The position numbers and the translations under genes were made by a program. Under the pieces are notes generated by a model that saw only the letters and a program-made list of their open reading frames with translations, had not been told where the DNA came from and did not search any database. Source: Vicugna pacos (taxonomy: Eukaryota > Chordata > Mammalia > Artiodactyla > Camelidae). Taken from it: a stretch of DNA of 64,000 nt. The stretch is from assembly GCF_048564905.1 (NCBI RefSeq), contig NC_133004.1, forward strand, positions 43,568,105-43,632,104. The letters are read 5' to 3'. This document shows, piece after piece, positions 36,544 through 49,515 of this stretch. Every line of letters starts with the position of its first letter. The stretch's first letter is position 1.

Positions 36544-36695
36544 TTTTTTTTTTTTAGTAATTTATTTATTTTTATTTTTTAATTTGGGGGGATTAGGTTT
36601 ATTTATTTATTTATTTGTGGAGATATTGGGGAATGAACCCAGGACTTTGTGCGTGCTAGGCATGCTCTCTGCCACTGAGCTATACCCTCCCACCC
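36544..36695 (-). repeat. Vic-1-like SINE in RNF216 intron 1
   Basis: Reads in reverse as GGGAGGGTATAGCTCAGTGG... with box B GGTTCATTCCCC, then a T-rich (reverse A-rich) tail at 36537-36556. Located about 0.95 kb after exon 1, at the edge of the CpG island. A weak duplication GTTAGGGTTTTT / GTTGGTGTTTTT flanks it. Confidence 0.88.
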
Positions 36696-37064
36696 GTTGG
36701 TGTTTTTGTGTGTTATTTATTGTGTCTGAGGATAGGGAGTGGTTGAATTTGAGGAAATAGCTGGAGAGCCTGGGGCCAGATTTTGTACCTGCCTGTAAAC
36801 TGAAGGAGAGGCTTTAGCTTTTTCTCCCAAAGGCCAGCAGCAGCTAATAAAAGAGAAGCTTTGCAGTCCCTTTGGAGAAGTCTCATAAGGTTGAGATGTG
36901 AGTCAGGGAGACTGAAAGTTTATGAAATAGGATAAATGAGAGAGCCTGTTTGCTAATTCTGATAGCTACTGTTCAATAAGTGTTCCCTGTATTCTAGGCC
37001 GTGATAAGGCTTTCACAGACATAACTGCAGACATCTGTCTTTAGCCAGACACTGTTCTAAGCAT

Positions 37065-37245
37065 TTTCCATATATTAACTCTGAATCCTCGACAACATGG
37101 GTTTTGTCATTATCCATATTTTGAAGAGGAAGAAAATGAGGTGCTGAAGAATAACTTAGCTAGTCACAAAGCTTGTAAGGGGCATAGCTGGGACTTGAAC
37201 TCAGTTTAGTTTCAGAGTTCATGCTCCTAACTATCCTGCTATACT
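37065..37245 (-). repeat. MIR SINE
   Basis: Core TTATCCATATTTTGAAGAGGAAG and CATAGCTGGGACTTGAACTC followed by GCTCCTAACTATCCTGCTATACTG are typical MIR. Confidence 0.8.
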
Positions 37246-38633
37246 GTGAGTCGTGTATATTCAGGTTCTTCCGGAGTATTTTGCCAGGCAGTGTGTTACG
37301 TCCTGAGGCTATGGGAACGAATTACACACACGTTTCTACCTTCTTGGAACTTGTTTCAGTGGAGAAAATAAGATATTAAACATAGCTTCATAAGTAACTA
37401 GATTCTTAGTGTGGTAAGTACTTTGAAGGAGAGAGATGTTGTGTGAACAAACACTGGGGATAGTTGGGAAAGGTTTTTTTCTGAGGAAGTGACATTCAGG
37501 ATGACGAACCAAAGGATGAATACAGTTAATTTGGTCAAATAGAGGCTGTGAGGAAGAGTGTCCAGCTGGAGAGAAGAGCCTGGAGTGGAGGGAAGAAGCA
37601 TGGCATGTTTGAGGACCTGAGCCATCGTCTCTGCAGAATGGTGGAAGTGGGAAGAGATCTGAGGTGGGGCTAGCTGTGTCAGCAAGGGTCATGTGAGGCA
37701 GTGTTTCACAGACTATGGTAAGGAGTTTGGTTCTACCATGATGAGATTTGTGGTTTAAAAAAACAAAACAACTCAATGCTATATGAAAATTCATCAGGTA
37801 GAACCTGTAGACAGTATTAGGATAGAAGGGGCAGGTTGTCACGAGCTCACAGACGATTCAACTGTAAAAAGATCATTGAAAACATTTATTTCTCCCCCTT
37901 TTGGAGGATATGCTTTGACTCCTTGCTCACTCTTGCCCTGATGGCCAATTACATACAAAATTCCCATTGAATCTAACTTCGTAGTCAGTACCTTGTATCT
38001 TTTTCCTCCCTGTGCTTACTGTTACCTGTAGTTCAGACTTCAGTGGCTCTTGTTTCCTGGGTTTCCTGCCACCAGATGTCTTCTACAGTCTGTCCTGCAC
38101 ATTGCAGCTGGGTTGATTTTCCTAAAGCACAACTCTGCGTTGCTTACCGTTGGTTAGAAAATAAAATTAGAGCTCTGCTTCATTTACCTGTTAGCAAACC
38201 CTCTCCAAATGTGGTGACTTAATACAACAGTTTAATTTGTTGGCAGTTTTGTGAGTCGGGAAATTGGGAAGAACTCACCTGGGCCTTTTTTTTTTTTTTC
38301 TGATCCACATGCTGTCATTCAAGGTGGCTGGGACCGAAAGATACACTTCCAAAATGGCTTCTTTATTTGTATGCTTTGTCAGAGACTGCCAGAAGGCTGT
38401 GCTCAGCTGCTCTTTCCCTCTCCATCTGGTGTCAGGACTTTCTATGTGCTCTCTCCAGGCGGGTAGTCAGACTTCTTACATGGTGACTTTGGGCTTCAAG
38501 AGCCCTAGATTGAAGTGCTATTCCCCTAAGACTAAGTCTGGAACTGGCAGAGCATTCAGTTTAGATTAAATATTATTATCTCTGCCAATCCTTCCTTGAC
38601 AACCTGCCCTCTCTCAATTAGAATAGTCTCTTT

Positions 38634-38753
38634 TTGAGGGGTGTGTGGTAATTAGGTTTATTTATTTTTGGAGGAGGTACTGGGGCTTGAACCCAGGACC
38701 CTCATGCATGCTAAGCATGCGCTCTACCACTTAAGTTATACCCTCCCCCTCTG
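38634..38753 (-). repeat. Vic-1-like SINE in RNF216 intron 1
   Basis: Reverse tRNA head (ATAACTTAAGTGGTAGAG; GGTTCAAGCCCC) and short TTATTTATTT tail. Flanked by GAATAGTCTCTTT (38621-38633) and GAATAATCTCTTT (38754-38766), a 12/13 target-site duplication. Confidence 0.9.
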
Positions 38754-38885
38754 GAATAATCTCTTTATTGCAGTTATGACTTTATACTTAGTACAGGAGT
38801 ACAAAGAATGGCTATCTAAGTAATGATTGTGATGAAAAACTAGTATTTGAGTGAAAAGCAATAATCATTTATAGACACTTAAAAA

Positions 38886-39020
38886 ATATGCTAGAAAGAG
38901 GCTTTGTGGGGGCTAGTGTGACATGGGTAAATATGCTAGAAAGAGGCTTTGTGGGGGCTAGTGTGACATGGGTAAATATGCTAGAAAGAGGCTTTGTGGG
39001 GGCTAGTATGACATGGGTAT
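38886..39020 (+). repeat. 45-bp minisatellite, three copies
   Basis: Three head-to-tail units starting ATATGCTAGAAAGAGGCTTT at 38886, 38931 and 38976. Units 1 and 2 are identical; unit 3 differs at one internal base and at its last base. Because 45 is a multiple of three, both strands show repetitive open frames, but there is no sign of coding. Confidence 0.97.
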
Positions 39021-39119
39021 GCCAGCTTCTCCCAGCCTGTGCCATTTCTGACTTCTGGAACAATCCACTTTTAATGATCCATTGTTTTTTGTTTTGTTTT
39101 GGGGGTGGTAATTAGGTTT

Positions 39120-41200
39120 TTATTTAATTTTTTAAACACTTTTATTATGGTATGATTTCTGTACAGTAAACTACACATATTCAGATGTACAATTTGATGA
39201 ATTTTGATAGACATATACACCAATGAAACCACCACTGCAGTCAAGTAGCTAACATTTCCATCACTCCCCAGGAGGTGCAAATTTCGAATTCCCACTTTAT
39301 CCCTTCCCACCCCGTTTACCCCCTGGTAACCATAAGTTTGTTCTTCATGTCTGTGAGTCTGTTTCTGTTTTATAGATAAGTTCATCTGTGTCCGTTTGTT
39401 AGATTCCACATATAAACAATATCATATGGTATTTGTCTTTCTCTTTCTGACTTACTTCGCTTAGAATGACGATCTCCAGTTCCACCCATGTTGCTGCATA
39501 TGGCGTTATTTTATTCTTCTTCATGGCTGAATAGTGTTCTGTTGTGTATATTCACCACAGCTTCTTTACCAAGCCATCGGTCAAGGGCAGAGACTTTGCT
39601 GTGTGTTTATTCACTTACTCATCCCAATGGTGTCTCTGTCCAGTTACACCATCAAATAGACATAATTTTATCCTCCTGTAATCTAGTATTTTTATTGTTT
39701 TATCTTTCATTGATAGTCCATCTGGAATTGATGTTTACATGTGGCATAAGACTCATTTTCTTCCCATATATGTTTTCTTCCTATTTTGGCCCAGCTTTAT
39801 TGAAAAGGCCATTCTTCCCACTGCATTTCAGTAGCATCTTTGTTTTTACGTGGGTGACCAAATGTATGTGGCTGTTTTTCTGAGCCCTCTATTCTGTTTT
39901 TCTGTCTTTATATCAGTACTGCAATCTTACCATCTGCAAATAATGCCACTTTTATTTCTTCCTTTCAGCATGATATTTGATTTCTTTATTGCCTGATTCT
40001 ACTTGCTACAACCTCCAATACAGTGTTAACAAAAAATGATGAAAACTCTCCTCAATTTCAGAGAAGTCTCCTCAACTCTTCTTTTCAGTGTTTCACCTTT
40101 GAGTGAGGTTCACTCGAGTGTTTTTGAAATACATTTAATTAGACAAAGGAAGTTCCCCTCCAGTACCAATTTGCTGAAAGATTTTAATCATGAATAGATG
40201 TTAAATTTTAACACTTTTTTTTCCCATCTGCAGTGATTATGTAGTTTTTCTTTTGTTCTAGTAATGTAAGTTCCATTGCTTTGGTTAGGATTTTTGCATT
40301 TGTGTTCATGAGAGATGCTAGTCTTTCTAGTAACGTTCTTATCAGTTTATAGTATCAAAATTATGCTAGCCTCATAAAATGTTTTTGGAAATGTTTGTTC
40401 TTTTTCTATTTTCTGAGTTTTTGTAATAATACTAGTTCCATTTCTTCTTCAAATGTTTAGGAGACTTTACTAGGGGAACTTTCTGGGCTTGCTGTATTCC
40501 TTGTGGGAAGGTTATTAATTACTTATTCCATTTCTTTATTTGCTAGAGATCTATTCAAATTTAATTTTTTGTTCAATTATGGTAAATTGTGTTTCAAGGA
40601 GTTTTATCTGTTTCATTTAAAATTTCAGGTGAAGTGATATAAAGTTATTCATAACATTCTTTATATGGTGGACTCTGTAATGGTGTCTTTAAATTCCTGA
40701 TAGTGGTAATTTGTGTTTTCTTCCTTTTTTCCTTAATCATTCTTGATAGGGGTTTATCAATCTTATTAATCTTCTTAGAGGAAGTTTTTGCTTTGATTTT
40801 TCTCAGCTTTATGTTTATAAACTTTTGTTGATTTCTGCTCTTATAAAATTTTTGGCTATTTTTTCTGCGTTTAGTTTACTGCTGTTTTTCTAACTTCTTG
40901 AGATCAAAGCTTAAATCAGGGATTATTCTGTTCTTTTTTTCCTTCTCTGAAATATGCATTTGGACCTTTATATACTTTGGATTTTAATGCCTTATGAGGG
41001 ACTATGATTTGCAGATACTTTCTCCTATTCCATAGGTTGCTGTACTTGAGTTTTTAATTTTACGTTTTTTATATATGTCCCATCTATTCTTTGATTCTTT
41101 ATTCATCTTTTGTATGTTCTTTTGCAGTAACTGGGTTTTTTATTCCATTTTTTCCTTCTGTTGACTTTTTAGTTATTCATTCTTTTATTTTTCTTTTTAG
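39120..41200 (-). repeat. Antisense L1, 3' UTR into ORF2
   Basis: 39120-39580 is a reversed L1 3' end (GTAACCATAAGTTTGTTCTT, TTCTGACTTACTTCGCTTAG, ATGGCTGAATAGTGTTCTG). 39600-41200 continues with reversed decayed ORF2-like text (CCCAGCTTTATTGAAAAGGCC, GGGGTTTATCAATCTTATTA). At least two elements of different age may be joined here. Confidence 0.7.
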
Positions 41201-41223
41201 TGGTATTTTCACTATGAACTTAG

Positions 41224-41502
<279 letters not shown>

Positions 41503-42689
41503 TGAAATGAATTGGTTTTGCACCATGTAGAACCCAGAGACGTTTTATTTTTAGACCTCAGAACATCAGTTATGATTGGGCTCATCAGACTAGAATTTTG
41601 TATCAAATGGTGATACCTGCTGGCATGAATGAAATTTAAGAATCTTCATCATAAGTAGATTATTAAGCTATTAATTAGCAAACTAAAAAGAGGTGTGAAT
41701 GTTTAGTCCTTGGATCTTAAGAGGTAGGAGTATGAGAACAATGACAGTACTCTGTTTTTGAAGGAATGGTGAAAGGAATGGTGACTGCAAAGGAGTGCTC
41801 CTTCAGGCCTGCATGTTGGGAAAGTACTAAAGGTGCTGCTGAAGCATTGCTGGCCGCTCATGTAATGCTTCATTGCTTTATGCCAGAAAATGCTGCTTCA
41901 GCCTTACAGGGAATATCAGGACATGTATTCTTTTGTTTTACAGTGTATAAAATTGAGGAAATTAATTGATTCATAAAGGAAAGGGAGCCCACATTTTTTC
42001 AGAGTCTTAAATGCATGTGAAATTTCCTATCAGATCCTAATTCACAGTTACACCTGGGCTAAAAGGAAAAAAATTCGTGCTGATGAGTAGGAAAAGATAA
42101 TAAGTATAAATTCCATGGAAGAGGTTGTACTGTTTTTTTGGTGTATTTTCCCATTGATGATATTTTGTGCTTAACAAGAGGATTTTTTTTCCAGCAGAGG
42201 GTAAATTTTATGTTTATGGCTCTCAGAGTATTTAACATCGAGCAAATTTTATTAAACAAATAAATTGAGAAAAATAAATTTGCTTTAGCTATGGAAGTTA
42301 TGGAAACAAAAGAAATACTGATTTGGGAGGATTTTATTAATAGTGTATTCCAACTTGGTAGTGATTATAGCTGTAATTTATTGTGATTCAGAAAGTTTTA
42401 AATCCTAGCTGTAATTTGTATATATGGTTATTTCCAAATTTTCTGAACATGTATATCAAATTAATGTAGTAGTTGTTTTTTAACTGGGTCTTAAATATAC
42501 TTGAACAGAGTTCCTTTAAGAACAACTCATTTCTTGTGGGAAATTATTGATTTTGGAGGTATATTTTTCTGTTAGACAAGTTTTGTATGTTCTACACCCA
42601 TCACAGTATTTTTTAAGGCATAAATAGTTGTTTTTGTTTTTATTAGCTGTGTTAATAGTTTTTATTATGCCAACCCCTGTAGGTTTTTT

Positions 42690-43050
42690 AAAAATTTTAA
42701 ATCGTCTTTATTGAAGTATTGATTTCCGTGCAATAAATGCATGCATTTTAAGTGTATAGTTCAGTGACTTTTGAAGAATTAGTTCACCCATATAACCAAG
42801 ACCTCAGTCATGATGTAGAACATATCCAGAAAGATTCCTTCATTCTCCTTTGCAGGCAGTCCTCACCCCACTCCTGGCCTAAGGAAACCACTGATCTACT
42901 TTTTGTCACTATACAATTTCATATAAATGGAACCATATAGTATATACTCTTTGTGCCTACATTCTTCTGTCCAGCATAATTTTTTTGAGATTCATCCATG
43001 TTGTTGTGTGTATCAGTAATGCACTCTTTTTAAAGGGCTGAATAGTATTC
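42690..43050 (-). repeat. Antisense L1 3' end
   Basis: TCTTTATTGAAGTATTGATT, AAGTGTATAGTTCAGTGACT, GGAACCATATAGTATATACT, CTGAATAGTATTC in reverse-strand L1 order. Confidence 0.75.
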
Positions 43051-43059
43051 ACCTGGAAT

Positions 43060-44340
43060 TCTATACCCAGTGAAGATAGGCTTAAAAATGAAGGTACAGA
43101 AAGGTTAAAAGTACAATAATGAAAAAAGGTACAGTATGCAAATAGTAGCCCTCAGAACAGCACTGTTAAGTCTATATATTATCAAATACAGTAGACACTC
43201 CAGCCAGAAGTGTTAATGAAGATCAAGAGTTCTGGGAAAGATAAAATAGTCTGGGAAGGTGAAACATTTCTAATCTCCATACATGTACATATGGTATCAA
43301 AATACACAAAGTAAAAACTGATAGAACTAAGAGGAGAAATGGACAAATCTGCAATTATAATGGAAGATTTTAAGGTTTCTTTCAATAACAGAGCAAGCAT
43401 GCAAATATTTGTATGAATATGGAGCATTGGAAGAACGTGGTCAACAAACTTGACATAGTAAACATATATGGAATACTGCTCCCAGTGTTTACCAAAATTG
43501 GCCATATTTTGAGCCACAAAACAAGTTGCACATTTCAAAGGATTCAAATCATATAGATTATGTTACCTAAGCACATTGAAATCGAGTCATAAATCAATTA
43601 CAGAAATACAATTAGAAAATTCCTACATGTGTGGAAAATAGGACTACATTTCAGGACAACCTGCAGTTCAAAAAAAGGAATCATAGTGGAATTTAGAAAA
43701 TATTTTGAATTGCATGATAATGAAAATGCAGTCTATTAAAGCTTAGGAGATGCATCTAATGTCATGTTTTGAAGAAAACTTGTAGCCTAAAATGCATATA
43801 TCGGGTAAGAAGTAAAGCCTGGAAATTAATAACTAAATCAAGACTCAGCAAACTTAAAGGGCCAGATAGTCACTTTTATTTTTAGCCTTGCAGGTCATGT
43901 GATCTCTGTTGCTAACTACTCAGCTATACCATTGTAGCAATATAGAGTGAATGAGCAGGGCTGTGTTCCAGTAAGGGCATGAAGTAACACATACTGTCCT
44001 ACACTGGTGGTGGGAGTGTAAATTAGCAAAAGCAATTTGGAAAGTTGTTTGGCATTGTCCACTAAAATTGAACATATGTTTTCCCTATGACTCAACACTT
44101 CTAGAATGTACCCAACTGAACTGAGTATACCAAGGTCTATATACAAGAATATTCACAATAGCATTATCCAAAATAACCAAGACTGGAACCAACTCAAATG
44201 TCTATCAACAGAGGAACAAATAACTTATGATATATTCATATAGTAGATTACATACAGCGAAGAGAGCTACATACTGCAGCATGCAACAACATGGATATAT
44301 CTCAGACATGTTATTTGCAAAAAAGCCAGAAATCAAAGAA
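43060..44340 (+). repeat. Sense L1 fragments with a DNA-transposon-like piece between
   Basis: 43300-43830 is L1 ORF2, endonuclease side (TGATAGAACTAAGAGGAGAA, CCATATTTTGAGCCACAAAA). 43840-43975 (GGGCCAGATAGTCACTTTTA, GGTCATGTGATCTCTGTTGC, GGCTGTGTTCCAGT) follows a common DNA-transposon family that I cannot name exactly. 43985-44340 is the L1 ORF2 end. Confidence 0.65.
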
Positions 44341-45404
44341 GGTATCCTCAAAAACTAATCTGCGGAGTTAGGCTACTAATGTGCTAGAAATGTGTTATGA
44401 ACCTTGGTGATGATCACACAGGTTGTGGCCTTTTGTATTAATTCATAGATTTTGCTCTGTTATACTTTAAATTTTAAAATGCATTTTTAAAAGCTAATGT
44501 GTTTATACCTGGTGTGCTGGGGAGTATCTTGTCAACCATTGGACTTCACTGTAAGGTTATAGGTTTAAAGCTAACTTTTTTTGCTGTGTTCCCCAAGGTG
44601 GTTGTCCGTAAACATCCTTTTCTTGGGCCAGTTCTTCCAGAGAGGAATCTACAGTTTCCTGCCTATGGAATCTAAGATTGTCTGGCAGCATTCAGGGAGC
44701 CAAGCAGCAGGAGACAGCCAGGGTCGTCTTACTCATTATGGCTGTTTCACTAGCAGCCCTTTCCTCTCTCGGCCCCGTGCCTAGTGTCTAGTGCCTCTGC
44801 CACAGTAACTCTTTAGAACGGACCTCTACAAGATAGGTCTTCTGAAATGGCTGGGTGAGAAGCTTGGCAAATCCTCCCCCCAAAATCAACAAACAGTAAA
44901 ATTAGATAATATTGTCTAAAATAACTGTTTAAAGACCAGAAATGACCAAAGGCACACAATAATTCAGAACATTTATTCAAGGAAATCAGTGATTTTGCAA
45001 CATGAATCAGACCACCTCTGGTTGTCTGCCCGCTCTGTCGGCAGTAGATTTGAGCCTTTTCCACTCTGCTAGATTCTTGCTATCTGTAAATCTGCTGTTT
45101 TCCAGAATTTGTTTAAATCTCTTGTTAGCTGTCATCTTTTCTTTTCTTTGTGTACTTAAGAGGTATACTTTTTAAAAGTTCTGCCACTGTCATTTTAATG
45201 GGGTTTCAGAAGGTGATGGTTACAATCACTTGGATTCATTCTGCCAGGTTTAATGGAAGTTCTCTATAATGTTCTTCCCCAGACCCTCAGTTCAGTTGGT
45301 GGTTAGATTTACCGTCTGCTGTGTAGGTAGCATTGGCCTTGAAGTCAGGCAGTTTTACTGTGTGTCAAGTACCATAATAAACAAGCATTTTATTTGGGTT
45401 TTCT

Positions 45405-45570
45405 CAGCTAGTACAGTTACTTGAAGTGGGCACTATTGTTAACCTTTCTTTAATATTGAGGAAATGGATGCTTAAATAAGTCAATAACGGCATCGTGTAG
45501 CTAGCGTGTGGTAAAGCTGAGATTTGCACCAGGTGGTCTGACCTTAGATCCTATGGACTTAACCTGTTTT
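45405..45570 (-). repeat. MIR SINE, diverged
   Basis: GTGGGCACTATTGTTAACC, a GAGGAAATGGATG block, and GTAAAGCTGAGATTTGCACC give the MIR core order. Confidence 0.65.
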
Positions 45571-46548
45571 AAATGGCTGTTCTTGGTATTACCACAGCTC
45601 TGTTACAGGAGTGAAATGAGATCATTGATTTTAGACTGCTTTTCATATTGTTGGGTACCATAAAAATATATGAGGCATTAATCTTGAGAAAAATATTAGA
45701 GCTTTAATGGAGAGATTTCCAAACATGTAATGATGATAATGTCTGCTTATTTTCTTGTTTCTTTCTCTCTTTTTAACCTTTTTTTTTTAAGGACACTTAA
45801 TGCATTTTCTCTTCATTGCCCATTCTAACCTTTAACATTTCCATAGACCCAGACAGGAAAAAAATACCAGTTTGTGTTATCCAGTAATTCATATCAAACA
45901 TGATCTGTCTTCAAACAAATAAAAGGAGTTAAAGACCTTGAACAGAATTATGACATCTAGATGATTAGTTTAACTCAAGTTATATTTAAAAGGAAACTGG
46001 GGAAGTCAGATTGTTTACTGACATCGATGCTAAATGGGTGTTTGACTAAAACACTGTAACATGTTTGTATAAATGATACTTAAGGCTTATTATCTAAGAT
46101 GAGCAAATTTTAGTATTTTAAATATTAAATGAAAATTCTACTGTTTCTGAGTGAGAGTTTTTTCAGACTTATCAGTTTGAAAAAACGGTGTTTTATTCTG
46201 TCAGAGGAATATAGATGAGGTGGGAGGCCATTATTTCACTTTTAAGAAATTAACAGTCAAAATTTTATCAACAGATTTCTTCAATCTAGTAAAAGAAAAG
46301 TTCATAACCTTGAGCACAGTAATTGTCAGATTTTCTCTAGTGATTCCCAAAATGTATTATTGGCAAAGATCAGCATGGAGACATGGCTCTTAATGCTTGG
46401 GTGCATGTGCTGCTTGAGGAGATAAGTTAACACACCAGTAGCCATGAACTTGGCTTTAGGCTTGACCCTTTCATCCCAAAGTTGAGTTAAAGGACTGCAT
46501 GTGATTATGCCCACCTCCTGGTGACAGTGTTCCTCTGCCTACTTTTAG

Positions 46549-46682
46549 ACTGGATCAGTCTCAGAGATGGACCCATCACCATATCCGACTCCTCTGATGA
46601 GGAAGGGGTTCCGATGCTGGTCACCCCAGCTCCTCAGCAACACGATGAAGAGGACCTGGATGATGATGTCATCCTGACAGAA
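46549..46682 (+). CDS. RNF216: RNF216 exon 3
   Basis: 134 nt encoding residues 23-67, from the split codon for D23 to E67, ending in phase 0 before GTGAGT. The translation runs from [18 protein letters not shown] to [10 protein letters not shown]. Residues 32-41 ([10 protein letters not shown]) have the layout of a SUMO-interacting motif: a short hydrophobic core followed by serines and acids that could be phosphorylated. The acidic stretch 55-62 is typical of the disordered RNF216 N-terminus. If intron 3 were retained, the frame would continue for 43 codons and stop, giving a short N-terminal protein; there is no evidence that this happens. Confidence 0.97.
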
Positions 46683-46998
46683 GTGAGTTTCCTAAAACTT
46701 CCCATGATAAGGTGTTATTGCAGGTTAATAATTTGGTTTCTTCAGCCACTCAGTGGTGGGTATTGGGGTCTTGTAGAGCAACTGAGAGCGCCTCTGCTTG
46801 TGCTACACTTGTAGCCTTGTTTGTTGGCCCTTGTGCCACATTTCTGAGAACAGCTCCCTTTACACCCTACCTGACGTCCCCTTAGCTTAGAAGTCATGAG
46901 TTTTGGTCTGTTTCTGGACTTAATTTCTGCACTATTGCTCTGTCTATTCACATACTAGTCCATACCATTGTAATGACTACAACCTTATAATGTATCTT

Positions 46999-47257
46999 GG
47001 AGGGAGGAGGTAGCTCAAGTGGTAGAGTGTATACTTAATATACACAAGGTCTTGGGTTCAATCCCCACTACCTCATCTAAAAATAAGTAAATTAATGTAA
47101 TTACCTCCCCTCCCCACCCCCCCAAAAGAAAATACATGTATGAGTTTAAGAAAAAAGACAACTTCAGCTGAAGTTTCAGAGGTAACCACATATGGATGAA
47201 GTTAGTGTTACAAAGAATGTGGAAAGATGCACAGAGTATGAAAAAAAAAAGCTGCAT
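46999..47257 (+). repeat. Composite Vic-1 SINE with extra 3' segment
   Basis: The + strand tRNA-like head (GTAGCTCAAGTGGTAGAG; GGTTCAATCCCC) and usual body end near 47130. About 115 bp of sequence of other origin follows, closing with A10 at 47240-47249. The whole unit lies between perfect 14-bp copies of TTATAATGTATCTT (46985-46998 and 47258-47271), so head and extra segment seem to have been inserted together. Confidence 0.85.
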
Positions 47258-47350
47258 TTATAATGTATCTTAATACCAGGTAGTGCTCATCTCCCCTTAT
47301 TATTCTGTATTTTTCAGAATCACCCAGGATACTTTTGTGCTTATATTTTA

Positions 47351-47480
47351 TAATTTTTTGTTGTTGGGGAAGGTAATTAGGTTTAATTATTTATTTGTTT
47401 TAATGGAGGGACTGGGGATTGAACCCAAGGACCTCGTGCATGCTAGGCATGCACTCTACCACTGAGCTATACCCTCCCCC
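47351..47480 (-). repeat. Vic-1-like SINE in RNF216 intron 3
   Basis: Reverse tRNA head next to 47480, with box B GGTTCAATCCCC. Flanked by 21-bp direct repeats (47330-47350 and 47481-47501) that agree at 18 positions. It is the opposite-strand partner of the copy at 46999. Confidence 0.92.
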
Positions 47481-49147
47481 TACTTTCGTGTTCATATTTT
47501 AATACAAATTTTAAGATCAGCCTTTCTAATTCTAGTAGATAGGTAGACTGTTTAATTTAAAATGTATTTTATTGTTATAGAACAAATTTTATAATATTGA
47601 CCCTTTCTAACAAGTTTTGTCTTTCCACTTAGTGTAACGTTCCTTTGCCAGAGCATTTTGAGTTTTTCTTTCTATAGATCTTAAATATTTTAAAGTTTGT
47701 TTCTGGTTATTTTATCTTTTCTGTTGCTTTTGTCAGTGGCATATTTTCTTCCATGTATCTTTTACCTTTTTTTTTTAATTTAAAAGTCTTTTAGGTTTTA
47801 TATTAATTTCATAATCAGTCACCTTGTTGTTATTGTCTGTAATCATTTTTCAGTTGACCCTAATTTCTCAAGGGATGGTGTCTAGTCTGTCTGTAAATAA
47901 TGATACTTAGTTTCTTCCTCTCCAGCTTTTACATTTGTCTAATTATATTAAGTGATAACTCCTCAAAAACTTTAAGTAATAGTTGTAATGGGAATAAGAA
48001 AAATAGCCACTAACATAAATGGGAATACTTTTAATATTTCTTTATTAAGTGTGATGGTGGCTCTTTGCTTGAGAGACAGTTTTTTTATTTATGTTAAGGA
48101 AGTAGCCATCTACTTTATTTCAAGTTTTTATCATGAGTAAATGTAGAATTCTGTCTATCTCAGCATCTATGGAGATTATTAGATGATTTTTAAAAATCTG
48201 TTAATGTGGTAAATTATTTTGTCTCTGGACAGTCTTTGCTTGGTAATGTGCTATCGGATTCCATTTGCTAAGGTTTTATTTAGGGTTTTCTCCATAGAGC
48301 TCATGAATGATATTGGCCCATAGGTGTGTGTTTACCTGTGTTACTCTTGATGGTTTTTTTTATAAACATGATTTTGACTTGATGAAAGGACTTTAGAAGT
48401 TTTCTTTCTTTTTCTGTACTGTGATAAATTTTTAAATAATGTTGGAATTACCTATTTCTTAAAGATTTGGTAGAATTTACCCTAAAGGTATCTGGTTGCT
48501 TTTCATGGAGGACACTTCTTTGAAACTGTTTCAGTTTCCTCCATGGTGAGTGATATGTTTAGATTTTATGTTGTTTTCATTATCAGTTTTGTTCACTGAT
48601 ATTTTCCTAGAAAATCATTTATTTCTTCAACATTTTTAATGTATTTAATAGAATTAATCAAAATAGCCTGTTCTTTTTACTTTCTCAGAACTTACAATTC
48701 CTCCATTTCCTTTTTCTCTTTTCGTGTACTTGTGTTTTTTTCACCTTTTTTCTTGATTTGATGAGCTAACCATTATCTTCCTTCTTCCCTTCTCTTCCAC
48801 TCAGTCTTAAGAACCATGAACCTACTTCTGTCTCTGTAGATTTGCTGATTCTGGACATTGTATGTGAATAGAATCTTTAAATATCTGATCCTTTGTGACC
48901 AGCTTCTTTCATTCAGCATAATATTTTCAAGGTTCATGTGTGATGTAGCATGCATCAGTTCTTCATTCCTTTTTATTGCTGAGTAATGCAGTATATGAGT
49001 GTACCACGTATTGTTTAGCCTTTTCTCTATTGATGGGCATTTGAGTTGCTTCCATTTTTTCGTTATTCTGCATAATGAATAATGCTGCTATGAACATTCG
49101 TAGAAAATTTTCTATGGATATATGTTTTCATTTCTTTTGAGTATTAT

Positions 49148-49515
49148 CTTAGTCTATTTGGGCTGCTGTAACAAAATACCGCAGACTGGGTAGCTTATAG
49201 ACGACAGAAATATATTGCTCACACTTCTAGAGTCTGGGACTCTATCAAGACTCCAGCATGATCGTGTTCTGGAAAGGTCCTCTTCCTGATTCATAGTTGG
49301 CACTTTGTCACTGTGTCCTCACATGGTGGAAGGAGCTAGGAATCTCTCTGGAGCCCCTTCTATAAAGTCTTTAATCCCATTCGTGAAGGTTCTACCCTTA
49401 TGACTTAGCACCTCTCAAAGATTCTCCCTACTAATACCATTACCTTTGGTGGTTAGGATTTCAGCATATGAGCTTGGGGGCTGAGGGGGAGGGTGCAGAC
49501 ATTCAGACCACAGCA
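49148..49515 (-). mobile_element. Solo LTR fossil, MaLR (MLT1/MST-like), nested in L1
   Basis: TCTATTTGGGCTGCTGTAAC, TCCTCACATGGTGGAAGGAG, GGTGGTTAGGATTTCAGCAT and CATTCAGACCACAGCA in reverse MLT1-like order. The host L1 breaks at its left edge and resumes at its right edge. Old, broken, no internal region. Confidence 0.85.

Noticed and set aside
38886-39020. CRISPR-like array
   Set aside because: Units are directly adjacent without spacers; it is a mammalian minisatellite.
46521-46814. 97-codon frame as a separate gene
   Set aside because: It is RNF216 exon 3 read through into both introns.
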